Shown here in pieces: positions 7,935 through 16,880 of a DNA stretch of 64,000 nucleotides; within the stretch, counting starts at the first letter, position 1; each line of letters opens with the position of its first letter. The translations under genes and the position numbers were made by a program. Under the pieces are notes generated by a model. That model was not told where the DNA came from. It did not search any database and saw only the letters and a list, made by a program, of their open reading frames with translations. Source of the DNA: MH13 sp042140245 (lineage in GTDB: Bacteria; Pseudomonadota; Alphaproteobacteria; Rhizobiales; MH13). The DNA lies in NCBI RefSeq assembly GCF_042140245.1, contig NZ_CP159483.1, positions 1,054,001 through 1,118,000 on the forward strand, read 5' to 3'.

Positions 7935-9562
7935 TGATCATGCTTGCACCTTCAGCAACCTATGATGAAGCGCGCGCGGCGTTCGCCTGGGACATCCCCG
8001 AGCAGCTGAACATTGGGGCGCAGATTTTGGATGCGCCAGCTGCTATCGATCCGCAGGCTCCGGCGATTGTTGATGGCAGAACCGGCAACACAACATCGTT
8101 CGGTGCATTGGCTGATGAAGCAGCCCGATTGTCGGGTGCCCTCTTGGCGCTGGGGGCCAGGCGCGGTGATCGCGTGGCCGTGATTTCTTCCCAGGGCGCG
8201 CGAACCTTGGTGGTGCAGGCTGCCATTCTGCGATCTGGGCTTATCAGCGTGCCGCTTTCAGAACGGTATGGGCGCGATGCGCTGGCCCACCGTATGGCCG
8301 ATAGCGGCGCACGCTTTGCGTTCGTCTCGGCGGCAGGTGCGGCAAGCTTGGCGAGTGTTAAAGATGATTTGCCCGATTTGGAGCACATCGTCGCGCTGGA
8401 ACAGGCTCACGGTGCTCTTCAGTATGACGCCTTACTGGCTGATAGTGGCCAAGCCGTTGCACCAGCTGATACCGGTCCTGATGACCCTTGCCTGATGATC
8501 TACACGTCCGGCACCACCGGGCCAGCCAAAGGTGCACTGCATGGTCACCGCGTGTTGGCAGGCCATATGCCCGGCTTTCTGTTTGCCCATGGTGGCAAGG
8601 TCTCGCCGGAGGATGTGTTTTACACCCCTGCCGACTGGGCGTGGGCGGGCGGTCTCTTAAACCTGCTTTTCCCCGCTTTGGCCCAAGGGGCGCCTGTGGT
8701 TGCGTTTTCAGATCCCAAAGGGTTCGACCCGGTGGGTGTTGCCAAAATGATGGCGAAGCGAGGGGTCACCCACGCCTTCTTGCCGCCCACAGCGCTGAAA
8801 CTGATGCGAGCCGGCGTCGGCGATGACGATGTGCGGGCCATTGGTTTGCGCTCTGTGATGTCTGCTGGCGAGGCGCTGGGCCGGGCAACCTATGAGTGGG
8901 CGGAACGCGCGCTTGGCTTTGCGATCAGCGAGGCCTATGGCCAAACGGAGTGCAATCTCATCATCGGTTCTTCGGCCAGCCATGGAGCATCTCGCCCCGG
9001 CGCGACTGGTAAGGCGGTGCCTGGCCATGATGTTTTTGTTGTGCGCGAAGATGGCAGCATGACGGAACCTGGTGAGCTTGGCGAGATTGCCGTGCGCTCA
9101 CCCGATCCAGTGATGTTTCTGGGCTATTGGAAGGCCAAGCAGGCAACGCAGCGCAAGTATCTGACCTCCGATACGCTCGGTAGTCTGCTGATGACGGGCG
9201 ATATGGCGATGCGCGATGTGGATGGGTTCATCTGGTTCATGGGTCGTGATGATGATGTGATCACATCCTCCGGCCACCGTATCGGCCCAGGCGAAATCGA
9301 AGACAGTCTGACCGGTCATCCAGCTGTTTCCATGGCGGCGGTTGTGGGCGTGCCTGATGATCTGCGCACCGAGATCGTGCGTGCCTTTGTGGTGTTACGC
9401 GAAGGGTTTGATCAGAGCGATGCCTTGGCGCAGGAGTTACGCGCTCATGTGCGCGCGAACCTTGCCGCCCATGAGTACCCACGTGACATCCGCTTTGTGG
9501 AAACGCTGCCGATGACAACCACGGGTAAGATCATTCGGCGGATGCTGAAGCATCAGGATTAG
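7934..9562 (+). CDS. AMP-forming acyl-CoA synthetase (acetyl/medium-chain acyl-CoA ligase-like)
   Basis: 542-aa ANL-superfamily ligase that adenylates a carboxylate and transfers it to CoA. Motifs: P-loop YTSGTTGPAKGALHGH near residue 190, A5 EAYGQTECN near 335, A7/A8 TGDMAMRDVDGF and GRDDDVITSSGHRIGPGE near 425-455, and the catalytic lysine motif TTTGKIIRR near the C-terminus. The ATG at 7934 shares a base with the MscS stop codon, suggesting translational coupling. The layout around GRDDDVI and SSGHRIG resembles medium-chain or propionyl/acetyl-CoA synthetases, but chain length cannot be assigned. Converges with the GNAT gene with a four-base overlap of stop codons. Confidence 0.88.
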   Translation: MIMLAPSATYDEARAAFAWDIPEQLNIGAQILDAPAAIDPQAPAIVDGRTGNTTSFGALADEAARLSGALLALGARRGDRVAVISSQGARTLVVQAAILRSGLISVPLSERYGRDALAHRMADSGARFAFVSAAGAASLASVKDDLPDLEHIVALEQAHGALQYDALLADSGQAVAPADTGPDDPCLMIYTSGTTGPAKGALHGHRVLAGHMPGFLFAHGGKVSPEDVFYTPADWAWAGGLLNLLFPALAQGAPVVAFSDPKGFDPVGVAKMMAKRGVTHAFLPPTALKLMRAGVGDDDVRAIGLRSVMSAGEALGRATYEWAERALGFAISEAYGQTECNLIIGSSASHGASRPGATGKAVPGHDVFVVREDGSMTEPGELGEIAVRSPDPVMFLGYWKAKQATQRKYLTSDTLGSLLMTGDMAMRDVDGFIWFMGRDDDVITSSGHRIGPGEIEDSLTGHPAVSMAAVVGVPDDLRTEIVRAFVVLREGFDQSDALAQELRAHVRANLAAHEYPRDIRFVETLPMTTTGKIIRRMLKHQD

Positions 9563-10770
9563 CAGCGTTGCGATGTCAGGGCTGTTTGTGCTCGCTTGGC
9601 CGCGCGTTTGATGGCGGCCCGAGCAGCCTTGCCAGCAACAAAAGCCGATTTGCGTGCTTTTTCGGCCATAAGGATAGGGCCAAACGCGCCACTGCCGCCT
9701 GGTTGCAGGTCGATCAACACGTCAATCAGTGTCCAGTGATCGCGCCAAAGTCGACGGGCAATCACGCTGTTTGGTGCTGCCAGGCTGTCCAGCAGGAGCG
9801 GTTGGTTGGCACTTTGCGCGTCGGCCAACAATTGTTCGGTAAGGTCAGCCAATGCCAGTGCCCCTGGCGCGGCCTTGATGAAGGTCTCATCATAAGCCGT
9901 TTTCCAAGGCATCCAGATGGGTGTTTCCGTATTGCCCGCTTTGAGGGAGAGCGTGCCAGCGATTGGTTTGGCTTCAGCGCCTGGCGTCTGGAGCAGGGTA
10001 AAATCAACGCGGGCACGACTGTTTTCCGCAAGGTTCATTGCGGTTTCCAGCGCAAAGCCATCATGGCCCAAGCTGCGCAGGGCTGTGCCGTTGCGGCCTT
10101 TCCAGCCTCCGGCTTCCAATGCCAGGAAGATGGAAATCGCCTCGGGCATCTCGTCGGGGGCCATTGCGATGGTGTGCGAAAGTGCGCCGTGTTCGCCGAG
10201 TTTGCGTCGACTGGCCTTGATCGATTGCGCGCTTTTTTTGCCCAGCAGTTGGCGCAGTGTTGCTGCTTTCGTTTCCTCGACGTCACGTTTCAGACCTGCA
10301 CGCTGCCTTGTTTCAAGGATGTGAAAACGGCGCCCACTGGCCTCGATCACCTGCTGCAGCATCGGCCAGACAGTGCCGTCTGCTAGTATGTTTTGCATCA
10401 GCAGAACCGGGGGACCGTCATGGCGTCGACCGGCTTTGGCGAGCAAGGCTTCCAAGGCAGCTGACGGGTCTTCAGGGGAGACAAGGGGTGTTGCGAGCAT
10501 CGAGTAAGGATGATGCCAAACCGCCAATGGAAGGGGCGTCGGCATGGGGCCATAACGACCATGCGGGCGGTAAACAGGGATCGCTGCGCGCGGTATGCCA
10601 TCCTGTGGATCGGTGGCAAGGCACAGTTCCACGCCTTCAGATGCAAGATGGCGCAGCGCGGGCTCCATCATCTGCGGTTCGAAGAAGATGTTGTGCTCGA
10701 CAGCATTGGCTGCCAGCCAGGCGTAGCCATGCGGCAGATCAGGCGCCGTGGTGATGGTTGCCACGCTCAT
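9559..10770 (-). CDS. GNAT-fold acyltransferase (BioF2/CelD-like Acetyltransf_6 domain)
   Basis: 403-aa cytoplasmic protein without signal peptide. The middle and C-terminal half contains the FemAB/CelD-like acyltransferase pattern: KKSAQSIKASRRKLGEHG, then FLALEAGGWKGRNGTAL near residue 220, which is the hallmark of the Acetyltransf_6 (BioF2-like) domain used by proteins acting on polysaccharides or peptidoglycan-linked substrates. Later LPTPLPLAVWHHPY and WMPWKTAYDETF-type blocks fit the same family. Substrate unknown. It ends tail-to-tail with the acyl-CoA synthetase and starts a 354-base intergenic region shared with the chemoreceptor. Confidence 0.75.
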   Translation of the reverse strand: MSVATITTAPDLPHGYAWLAANAVEHNIFFEPQMMEPALRHLASEGVELCLATDPQDGIPRAAIPVYRPHGRYGPMPTPLPLAVWHHPYSMLATPLVSPEDPSAALEALLAKAGRRHDGPPVLLMQNILADGTVWPMLQQVIEASGRRFHILETRQRAGLKRDVEETKAATLRQLLGKKSAQSIKASRRKLGEHGALSHTIAMAPDEMPEAISIFLALEAGGWKGRNGTALRSLGHDGFALETAMNLAENSRARVDFTLLQTPGAEAKPIAGTLSLKAGNTETPIWMPWKTAYDETFIKAAPGALALADLTEQLLADAQSANQPLLLDSLAAPNSVIARRLWRDHWTLIDVLIDLQPGGSGAFGPILMAEKARKSAFVAGKAARAAIKRAAKRAQTALTSQRC

Positions 10771-11124
10771 CTGACCGATCCAGGCGCTGGAGCAAAATGC
10801 ATTGCTGTTTTCAAGCGGATGGTTGCAAACAGGGTGAGCGAGGCATGGCTGTTTGCTGAGCGCGAACTGTCGCCGGAGAGAGCTGACTCCAGCTTCGCGC
10901 TAACAGAGGCCTGGCTAGCGCCTAAATGTTTAGGCAGTTTTGCCAAAAGAGGTAAAAACAGGCGCACGCCACAACTTTCCCTTAGAGGTTGTAGGCTTTT
11001 CTCTACGCTCGGACCACTTAAGGGCGCGTTCGCAGCGATGGTGAGCGGAGCGTTAAGATAGCGGATTTAACGGTTCGTCAACCTACCTAGGCGATGGGTA
11101 CTTAAGATTGTACTGGGGGTTCGT
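10771..11124. promoter_or_regulatory. divergent intergenic region with palindrome at 10920-10935
   Basis: No convincing ORF in these 354 bases between the GNAT gene and the chemoreceptor. It holds a near-perfect palindrome GCCTAAATGTTTAGGC (7-base arms, TG centre) that could bind a dimeric repressor, and a purine-rich ribosome site (GGGGG) just before the chemoreceptor ATG. No confident -35/-10 pair was seen. Confidence 0.3.
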
Positions 11125-13173
11125 ATGTCTTTGTCCACGCTATCTATCAAGCAGCGCATCGTGCTTTGCTGCGCTCTACCTTTGATTGCACTTACCGCAA
11201 TTTCTAGTTTCACGCTTTATTCGACATGGAAAGAAGCCAAGGGTGCCAGCGATATGGGCCTTTTGCTCCATAAGGCTGAGATCATCGGAACGGTTGTCCA
11301 CGAGTTGCAACGCGAACGTGGGCTTACAGCCGGTTTTATCGCATCATCGGGTGCAAACTTTGCCGACGAACTTGCCGCGCAACGCATTGCAACCAATGCG
11401 AGCTATGCCGAAGTTGAACATATGCTTTCCACGATGTCGAACGTGATTGAGGTCGCTTTCTCCGACTATGTGGAAACGCTTTACCAAGATGAAGCGCGCG
11501 TTTTTGATGTTCGAACGCTGGTCGACAATGGAACGGTCAGTGTTGGCGATATGGCCAGCATCTACACCTCATCTATCCACCACCTGATCGTGGCGTTGGA
11601 GCATATCGAGGATTTCGCCCATTCAGGACTGATGGCTGAACGTGTGGAAGCTTACATTTCGATCATCGAAGCCAAAGAGGCCGCAGGCCTGGAGCGTGCA
11701 ATGGGCGCTACCGGATTCACGGCCGGAGTCTTTGAGGAGCCGGTGTATGCTCGCATGTTGGCGTTGCAAGGTGCGCAGGCAACGGATTTTTCGATTTTCA
11801 ACCGCTTGGCCTCGTCGAGCATGAAAGCTGAGTTCGCTGCAGCAATGAACGAGTCGGTGACCGGCCCGGTTGATGCCTATCGACAGGTGGCGCAGTCTGG
11901 TCCCTTTGGGGGCGATATCAGCACTGTGACTGGTCGGCAGTGGTTTGATGCAAGCACGGCGCGTATCGAAGCGCTTCATGTTGTTGAAGAGCATGCCATT
12001 CACGAGCTTGAAGCCATGGCTGAAGGTCAAGCCGCCAGTGCAATGCGGTTGCTCTACATCGAGATTGGTTTGGTTGTGGCTGTGCTGATTGGCACGGGCA
12101 TTCTCAGCCTTCGGGTCGCTGGCCAGATCACCGGAGGCATTGGTCGCGTTGCCTCTGCCATGGAATCATTCACCGGGGAAAACTACGATATTGAGATCGC
12201 CGATGCCGATTTGAACGATGAGATTGGCACCATGGCACGTGGTCTGTTGAGCTTCCGCGAAGGTGCAATGGAACGCATCAAGCTGCGCGAGGAATCCGAT
12301 GCAGACCAGGCTGCTCGCCTGGAACGCCAAGGGCGCGTGGATGCGCTGGTTGACGGGTTCCGCAACGAATCCATGGCCATGCTGGATGCTGTGACCGAGA
12401 ACATGCAGTCGATGCAAGGTGCGGTGACGGCGCTGAATGGGGTGGCCGATACCTCCCGGGGTCAGGTGATGACCACCAGTACGGCATCGGAAGAAGCCTC
12501 AACCAATGTGCAGACTGTGGCGGCTGCAACCGAACAGTTGTCATCGTCGGTTGAGGAGATTTCACGCCAGGTTGTTCAGACCAACGAGATCGTTGATCAG
12601 GCGACCCGTTCGGCTGTGGATTCCAGCGAGAAAGTTACCCAGCTTGCCGCTGCTGCACAGCAGATCGGTGATGTTGTCTCGCTCATTCAGGATATCGCAG
12701 AACAGACCAATCTGCTGGCTCTTAACGCAACTATTGAGGCGGCACGAGCCGGTGAGATGGGCAAGGGTTTTGCGGTTGTTGCCAGTGAGGTGAAATCGCT
12801 GGCCAATCAGACGGCCAAAGCGACGGAAGAAATCGCCAGCCAGATTGCTGGTATTCAAGGCTCTACCACGGAGTCTGCCCAGGCCATTGAAGGCATCGCT
12901 CAGACGATGCGTGATGTGCAGACCTACACCAATGCCATCGCGGCTGCGGTTGAAGAGCAAGGCTCTGCGACGTCTGAAATCTCTCGCAACATCAACGAAG
13001 CTGCACACGGCACCGGTCAGGTCGCCGAAGCCATGGCAACGATGAGCCAGGCCGTTGATGAGACATCGCAGTCTGCCGGTCAGGTTCAGCAGGCATCAGG
13101 TGAGGTGACCGAGCGTTCGCAGAAGCTGCGCGGTATGGTCAATCAGTTCCTCACCGATGTGGCGGCAGCCTAG
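11125..13173 (+). CDS. methyl-accepting chemotaxis protein with NIT sensor domain
   Basis: 682-aa membrane chemoreceptor. A first transmembrane helix (about 12-30) is followed by a periplasmic NIT (nitrate/nitrite-sensing) domain whose start is marked by VVHELQRERGLTAGFIASSG near residue 55; a second helix (LYIEIGLVVAVLIGTGIL, about 305-325) leads to HAMP and a long signalling coiled coil. The hairpin tip DIAEQTNLLALNATIEAARA near residue 525 is the conserved CheA/CheW contact. No C-terminal CheR-tethering pentapeptide is seen. NIT domains bind nitrate/nitrite in characterised examples; the ligand here is inferred only. No other chemotaxis genes lie nearby. Confidence 0.92.
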   Translation: MSLSTLSIKQRIVLCCALPLIALTAISSFTLYSTWKEAKGASDMGLLLHKAEIIGTVVHELQRERGLTAGFIASSGANFADELAAQRIATNASYAEVEHMLSTMSNVIEVAFSDYVETLYQDEARVFDVRTLVDNGTVSVGDMASIYTSSIHHLIVALEHIEDFAHSGLMAERVEAYISIIEAKEAAGLERAMGATGFTAGVFEEPVYARMLALQGAQATDFSIFNRLASSSMKAEFAAAMNESVTGPVDAYRQVAQSGPFGGDISTVTGRQWFDASTARIEALHVVEEHAIHELEAMAEGQAASAMRLLYIEIGLVVAVLIGTGILSLRVAGQITGGIGRVASAMESFTGENYDIEIADADLNDEIGTMARGLLSFREGAMERIKLREESDADQAARLERQGRVDALVDGFRNESMAMLDAVTENMQSMQGAVTALNGVADTSRGQVMTTSTASEEASTNVQTVAAATEQLSSSVEEISRQVVQTNEIVDQATRSAVDSSEKVTQLAAAAQQIGDVVSLIQDIAEQTNLLALNATIEAARAGEMGKGFAVVASEVKSLANQTAKATEEIASQIAGIQGSTTESAQAIEGIAQTMRDVQTYTNAIAAAVEEQGSATSEISRNINEAAHGTGQVAEAMATMSQAVDETSQSAGQVQQASGEVTERSQKLRGMVNQFLTDVAAA

Positions 13174-13185
13174 ACAGTTGGACCG

Positions 13186-13728
13186 TTAGGCGGAGAAGCC
13201 ACCGGTTTTCATGTAAAGTTCTTCCTCGGGCGTGGAAACGCGCCCGAGGATTTTGTTTCTATGAGGAAAGCGACCAAAGCGCCTGATCGCATCCATATGC
13301 ACCAGGGCGTAGTAGTAGCCGTTCTGATTGCCGATCTGGCGGAAGATGTCGCAGCAGGTGTTCTGCGCGTGCAGGTCCTCGCAATGCATATAGGGCATGT
13401 AGAAGAAGCCCCGTGCGACGCCGTGATAGGCTTTATCGAAACTCTTCGCACGCGCTGCATCGGCGACTTTCATCGCTTGAGCATCTGACGCAAAAGCCTC
13501 CGGTGTGCCGCGGAAGATGTTGCGTGGCAGCTGGTCAAGCAGCAGCAACAGCGCCAACGTGGTGTGCGGCGCATCTTGCCAATGATCAAGCTTGCCAGCG
13601 CGGGCGGCATCCACAAGATCGCCAAAGCGCTCCTTGAGCATGGCGTCGGTTTCATCGGATTGGCTGTACCAACCCTCCTCTCCGATCTCCCACCAGGCAT
13701 CCAAAAGGTCGAGCGCGCGATCATCCAT
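13186..13728 (-). CDS. DUF924 family protein
   Basis: 180-aa soluble protein of the DUF924 family, an uncharacterised all-helical TPR-like family. Family blocks: LDAWWEIGEEGWY at the N-terminus, LALLLLLDQLPRNIFRGTP near residue 65, FFYMPYMHCEDLHAQ near 110, and FGRFPHRNKILGRVSTPEE near the C-terminus. No signal peptide. It ends 12 bases from the convergent chemoreceptor and is divergent from the TusA-like gene. Biochemical role is unknown. Confidence 0.88.
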   Translation of the reverse strand: MDDRALDLLDAWWEIGEEGWYSQSDETDAMLKERFGDLVDAARAGKLDHWQDAPHTTLALLLLLDQLPRNIFRGTPEAFASDAQAMKVADAARAKSFDKAYHGVARGFFYMPYMHCEDLHAQNTCCDIFRQIGNQNGYYYALVHMDAIRRFGRFPHRNKILGRVSTPEEELYMKTGGFSA

Positions 13729-13783
13729 TGAAATGCTCCATCACTGATCTGGCGTTTTGCCAAAGACGGTGACACAAAACCCC

Positions 13784-14035
13784 ATGACTGACGAGCCGGT
13801 CCTTGGTGAACAGAGTGTCTTCATGGTCGATTGCATCGGGCTGAAATGTCCGCTGCCGGTGCTGCGTGCGCGCAAGGCTCTGTTAGGCTTGAGCGTCGGC
13901 AAGGTGGTGCGGGTGGAAAGCTCTGACCCCATGGCGATCCTTGATCTGCCGCATATGGCCCGCGAAGAAGGGCATGAGGTGATTGGGCAGCAGGTGGATG
14001 GCGCTCGCGCGACGTTTTGGATCAGGCGTGGCTAG
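13784..14035 (+). CDS. TusA-like sulfurtransferase
   Basis: 83-aa sulfur carrier of the TusA/SirA/YeeD family. ATG at 13784 chosen over an upstream TTG because it gives the family length. The defining CPxP motif is CPLP with the presumed persulfide cysteine at residue 22; a second cysteine at residue 17 (VDCIGLKC) is not universal. C-terminal HEVIGQQVDGARATFWIRR fits the final strand. TusA proteins relay sulfur to tRNA thiolation or to molybdenum cofactor maturation; which one applies here is not shown, although a molybdenum hydroxylase is encoded elsewhere in the window. Its last 14 bases overlap the convergent CobW gene. Confidence 0.88.
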   Translation: MTDEPVLGEQSVFMVDCIGLKCPLPVLRARKALLGLSVGKVVRVESSDPMAILDLPHMAREEGHEVIGQQVDGARATFWIRRG

Positions 14036-15098
14036 GCTCTGATGCTGCAGCTTGGTTCTGTTTCATGCAGGCTTTGAACAGATCGTTGACCCGTTTGGTT
14101 TGGTCGGTGCGGGTGATCACCACGATTTGCGTGCGATAGGGTGTGAGCCTGTCAACAATCGGCCCGGTGATCGGTCGGGCGGGATGTTGAAGTGGCCCGG
14201 CGGCGTGCACTGCCCAGGGTTCGGCGCCTTCACCAGCATCGATCCAGGCAATACCTTTCACGCGCAGAAGCTCGCCAGGTAGGTTCATACCTAGCAGGTC
14301 CATGAACATGGCAAGCACGCGGCTTTGCAGCGGCGCGTCGGTTTCAACTACAACGGAATAGGCATGTTGATGGTCATGGTTATGGTCATGATCGTGATGA
14401 TGGCTGTGATGGTGCCCATGCGCGGTGTCGGCAGTCGGCTCAATGGGGCTCGCCTGCGCCAAAAGCTGTTCCAGCCAGTCCGTATCGGCGGCCAAGTGTG
14501 CGGTGGTTTCCCGCCGTGCGTGGGGGTTTCGCGCCATGAGTGCGGCCTGGAGCTCGGTCAGCATTTTCTCGTCGGCTAAGTCGCTTTTGGAGATTGCCAG
14601 AACATCGGCAACAGCAATTTGTGCTGTCGCTTCCTCTGTCTCATCCAGATGAGAAATCTCCTGCGCCGCATCGACCACCGTTACGATGCCACCCACCAGA
14701 TAGCGCAGCGACAAATAGGGGTGCTTGGCAAAAGCTCCCAAGATCGGGGCAGGGTCGGCAAGACCTGTCGTTTCGATCACAAGCTGTTTGAAGGGTTTGA
14801 TGCGGCCATTATCGCGGGCGCGCAGCAAGTCCTCCAATGTGGTCACCAGCGGTCCTTGCAAGGTGCAGCACAGGCAGCCGGAGGTCAGCTCCTCCACCAT
14901 GAGGCCGGTTCCTTTGGCCTCACTTTCTGCTTCCAGAAACAGGCCGTCGAGCCCGGCATCGCCAAACTCATTGACGATGACCAAGGAGTTGGCCAGCGCT
15001 GGTGTTGCCAGGAGCTGATTGAGAAACGTGGTTTTTCCGGCGCCTAGGAAGCCCGATAGCACGAGCACCGGCATGCGGTCGGGGCGTTTAAGGTCCAT
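14022..15098 (-). CDS. CobW/COG0523-family GTPase with His-rich segment
   Basis: 358-aa G3E GTPase, a metallochaperone-type family. Starts at ATG 15098 (a GTG at 15104 is possible). Walker A GFLGAGKTTFLNQLL (about 16-30), the metal-binding CxCC motif in ELTSGCLCCTLQ, the G3 region ETTGLADPAPIL, and SKSDL in the guanine-specificity position. A histidine stretch HGHHHSHHHDHDHNHDHQHA near residue 220 is typical of zinc or cobalt handling members. C-terminal CobW_C domain ends with VITRTDQTKRVNDLF. Likely delivers zinc or another divalent metal to a client protein; client unknown. Six bases from the downstream end of the carboxypeptidase gene on the same strand. Confidence 0.9.
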   Translation of the reverse strand: MDLKRPDRMPVLVLSGFLGAGKTTFLNQLLATPALANSLVIVNEFGDAGLDGLFLEAESEAKGTGLMVEELTSGCLCCTLQGPLVTTLEDLLRARDNGRIKPFKQLVIETTGLADPAPILGAFAKHPYLSLRYLVGGIVTVVDAAQEISHLDETEEATAQIAVADVLAISKSDLADEKMLTELQAALMARNPHARRETTAHLAADTDWLEQLLAQASPIEPTADTAHGHHHSHHHDHDHNHDHQHAYSVVVETDAPLQSRVLAMFMDLLGMNLPGELLRVKGIAWIDAGEGAEPWAVHAAGPLQHPARPITGPIVDRLTPYRTQIVVITRTDQTKRVNDLFKACMKQNQAAASEPSHA

Positions 15099-15110
15099 GG
15101 CCACGTGTGC

Positions 15111-16565
15111 TTAGTTGGGGCGCGGCTGTGGCGATGGCACGGGGATCGGGACAGCACGGCCAACGGTGCCTAGGATTGACCCTGGATTGCTGGTTGTTGT
15201 GTTGGCTGCAGGCGCGCTTGCCGGTGCCGCCAATTGCACTGCCGGGCCACTGGCCGCAGGGGCGATCTGCCCAGGCAGCGCTGCCGACGTTGCCGCTGCG
15301 GGTGCGGTGACAGGGACCAAGGCAAGTTGACCTGACGGGGGACGGGAGATCGGGTTTGGCACCAGCCAACGTCCAGTTGGCGCAACGGCTGGTCCGGTCG
15401 CGCCACCCAATGCCAAGCGGACCGGCTGAGGTTCGCGGATTACTGGTCCCAGCAAGGTGTCGAGAACATCGATCTCATCGGCGCCGTCGTTTTCACCGCT
15501 GGCGGCACCGGCGTTGGGCAGCACCACGGAGCTGGAGTCGCCGCTGAAGGCATTGGCGGTTGCTGTTGGGTTGAAGCCCGGGCCTGCGGTGCCGAACTGG
15601 CCTGCAATTTCTTCATATGTCGGGCGCACACGCGGGCTTTGGCAAACGATAGGGCGCATACGGGTTGCCGTGGTTTGAACGGCGCCGCGTGGGCCGAAAT
15701 CGGCAAGTGCTGTCCCTGCGGCATCGCCAAACAGGCCGCCGCCGCGACGAAAACCTTCATCCAGGTGATGGGCCGCTGCCGCGGCGCGCTCCAGGCCAGA
15801 ACGAGCGCCCAGGGTGACGGTGATCAGTGTGCGCCCACCGCGGCGCGCGCCTGCCACCAGATTGAACCCGCTGTCGCAGATGTAGCCGGTCTTGAAGCCA
15901 AACGCGCCACGATAGCGCTGTAAGAGAAGATTGTGGTTCACCCAGCGGGCATCGCCCAAACGCACAGCGCCCATGGAGTAAAAATCATTGTGCTGCGGAT
16001 AGTCGCGCATCAAGGCCATGGTCAGCAGTGCCAGATCATAGGCGGTGGTCACCTGGCCACGGTCGGGCAGGCCATGCGGGTTGGTAAAGGTGGAGCGGCT
16101 CATACCCAGCGCACGCGCTGTGCTGTTCATCCGGTCGATAAAGGCGGGTTCCGATCCGGCCACGCTTTCAGCCAGCGCTACGGCAATATCATTGGCGCTT
16201 TTGACCATCAGCACACGCAGCGCGTTTTCCACCGTCAGCACCTGACCGACAGCCAGACCAGCTTTCGAGGGTGGCTGTGCGGCGGCATTGGCGGAGATCG
16301 TCACCGGCGATTGCATGGTCACGCGCCCTTCGCGCACCGCCTGGAACACCACATAGGCGGTCATCAGCTTGGTGGTGGAGGCTGGATACCAGGCATCGAA
16401 TGCACGGTTGGATGAGAGCACGCGCATTGATCCCACATCAATGGTGATGTTGGGCCCATCGTAGTGACCGAGGCCGGAGGATGTTTGTGCGTGTGCCAAG
16501 CCGGTTTGCAGCAGAGCAAACACCAAAAGGGCGGAGGCAAGCAGCGGAAGGCGGATGGATGACAC
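15111..16565 (-). CDS. D-alanyl-D-alanine carboxypeptidase (peptidase S11, class C PBP)
   Basis: 484-aa secreted penicillin-binding protein that trims the terminal D-Ala of peptidoglycan pentapeptides. Signal peptide ends near AHA (residue 26). All three active-site motifs are present: STTK (S63, K66), SAN (123-125) and KTG (225-227). Supporting block: TRALGMSRSTF-like region then TNPHGLPDRGQVTTAYD. The last about 90 residues are an Ala/Pro/Thr-rich linker-like tail rather than a folded PBP5 C-domain, and no membrane-anchoring amphipathic helix is obvious. Followed 12 bases downstream by the CobW gene on the same strand. Confidence 0.93.
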   Translation of the reverse strand: MSSIRLPLLASALLVFALLQTGLAHAQTSSGLGHYDGPNITIDVGSMRVLSSNRAFDAWYPASTTKLMTAYVVFQAVREGRVTMQSPVTISANAAAQPPSKAGLAVGQVLTVENALRVLMVKSANDIAVALAESVAGSEPAFIDRMNSTARALGMSRSTFTNPHGLPDRGQVTTAYDLALLTMALMRDYPQHNDFYSMGAVRLGDARWVNHNLLLQRYRGAFGFKTGYICDSGFNLVAGARRGGRTLITVTLGARSGLERAAAAAHHLDEGFRRGGGLFGDAAGTALADFGPRGAVQTTATRMRPIVCQSPRVRPTYEEIAGQFGTAGPGFNPTATANAFSGDSSSVVLPNAGAASGENDGADEIDVLDTLLGPVIREPQPVRLALGGATGPAVAPTGRWLVPNPISRPPSGQLALVPVTAPAAATSAALPGQIAPAASGPAVQLAAPASAPAANTTTSNPGSILGTVGRAVPIPVPSPQPRPN

Positions 16566-16880
16566 GGGGTTCAGCCCATTCTAGCGATCAGTGTGACACA
16601 GACATGCGTGTATGCTTGGTGCCGATTTGTGAGCATTTGCGCGACTCACACCAGCTCTCATCTTCGTTTCTAACCGATGTGGCGCAAGGATGGCAAAACC
16701 ACATTTCGGTGTGGGTTTTTCGCGTTGCGTTTGCCTGGCTAGCGGCGCGCTGCTCAACAGTTAGGCTTTACCTTTGAACACAGCCCGTACTAGAAAATAC
16801 GGATAAGCGTTGGCGCCTTGAAAAAAATCGGGTCAGAACCGATTGGCAGAACAATCAACGTGAAGTCGAGGGAGAACTTT
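16566..16880. promoter_or_regulatory. divergent intergenic region between carboxypeptidase and TAXI genes
   Basis: 315 bases with no credible ORF. It must carry promoters for both flanking genes. A GAGGGAG ribosome site ends it, six or so bases before the TAXI start at 16881. I saw no strong operator or terminator. Confidence 0.3.

Noticed and set aside
10920..10935. 16-base near-palindrome as a proven operator
   Set aside because: Attractive arms, but no regulator, promoter or second copy supports it; kept only as a note in the intergenic feature.
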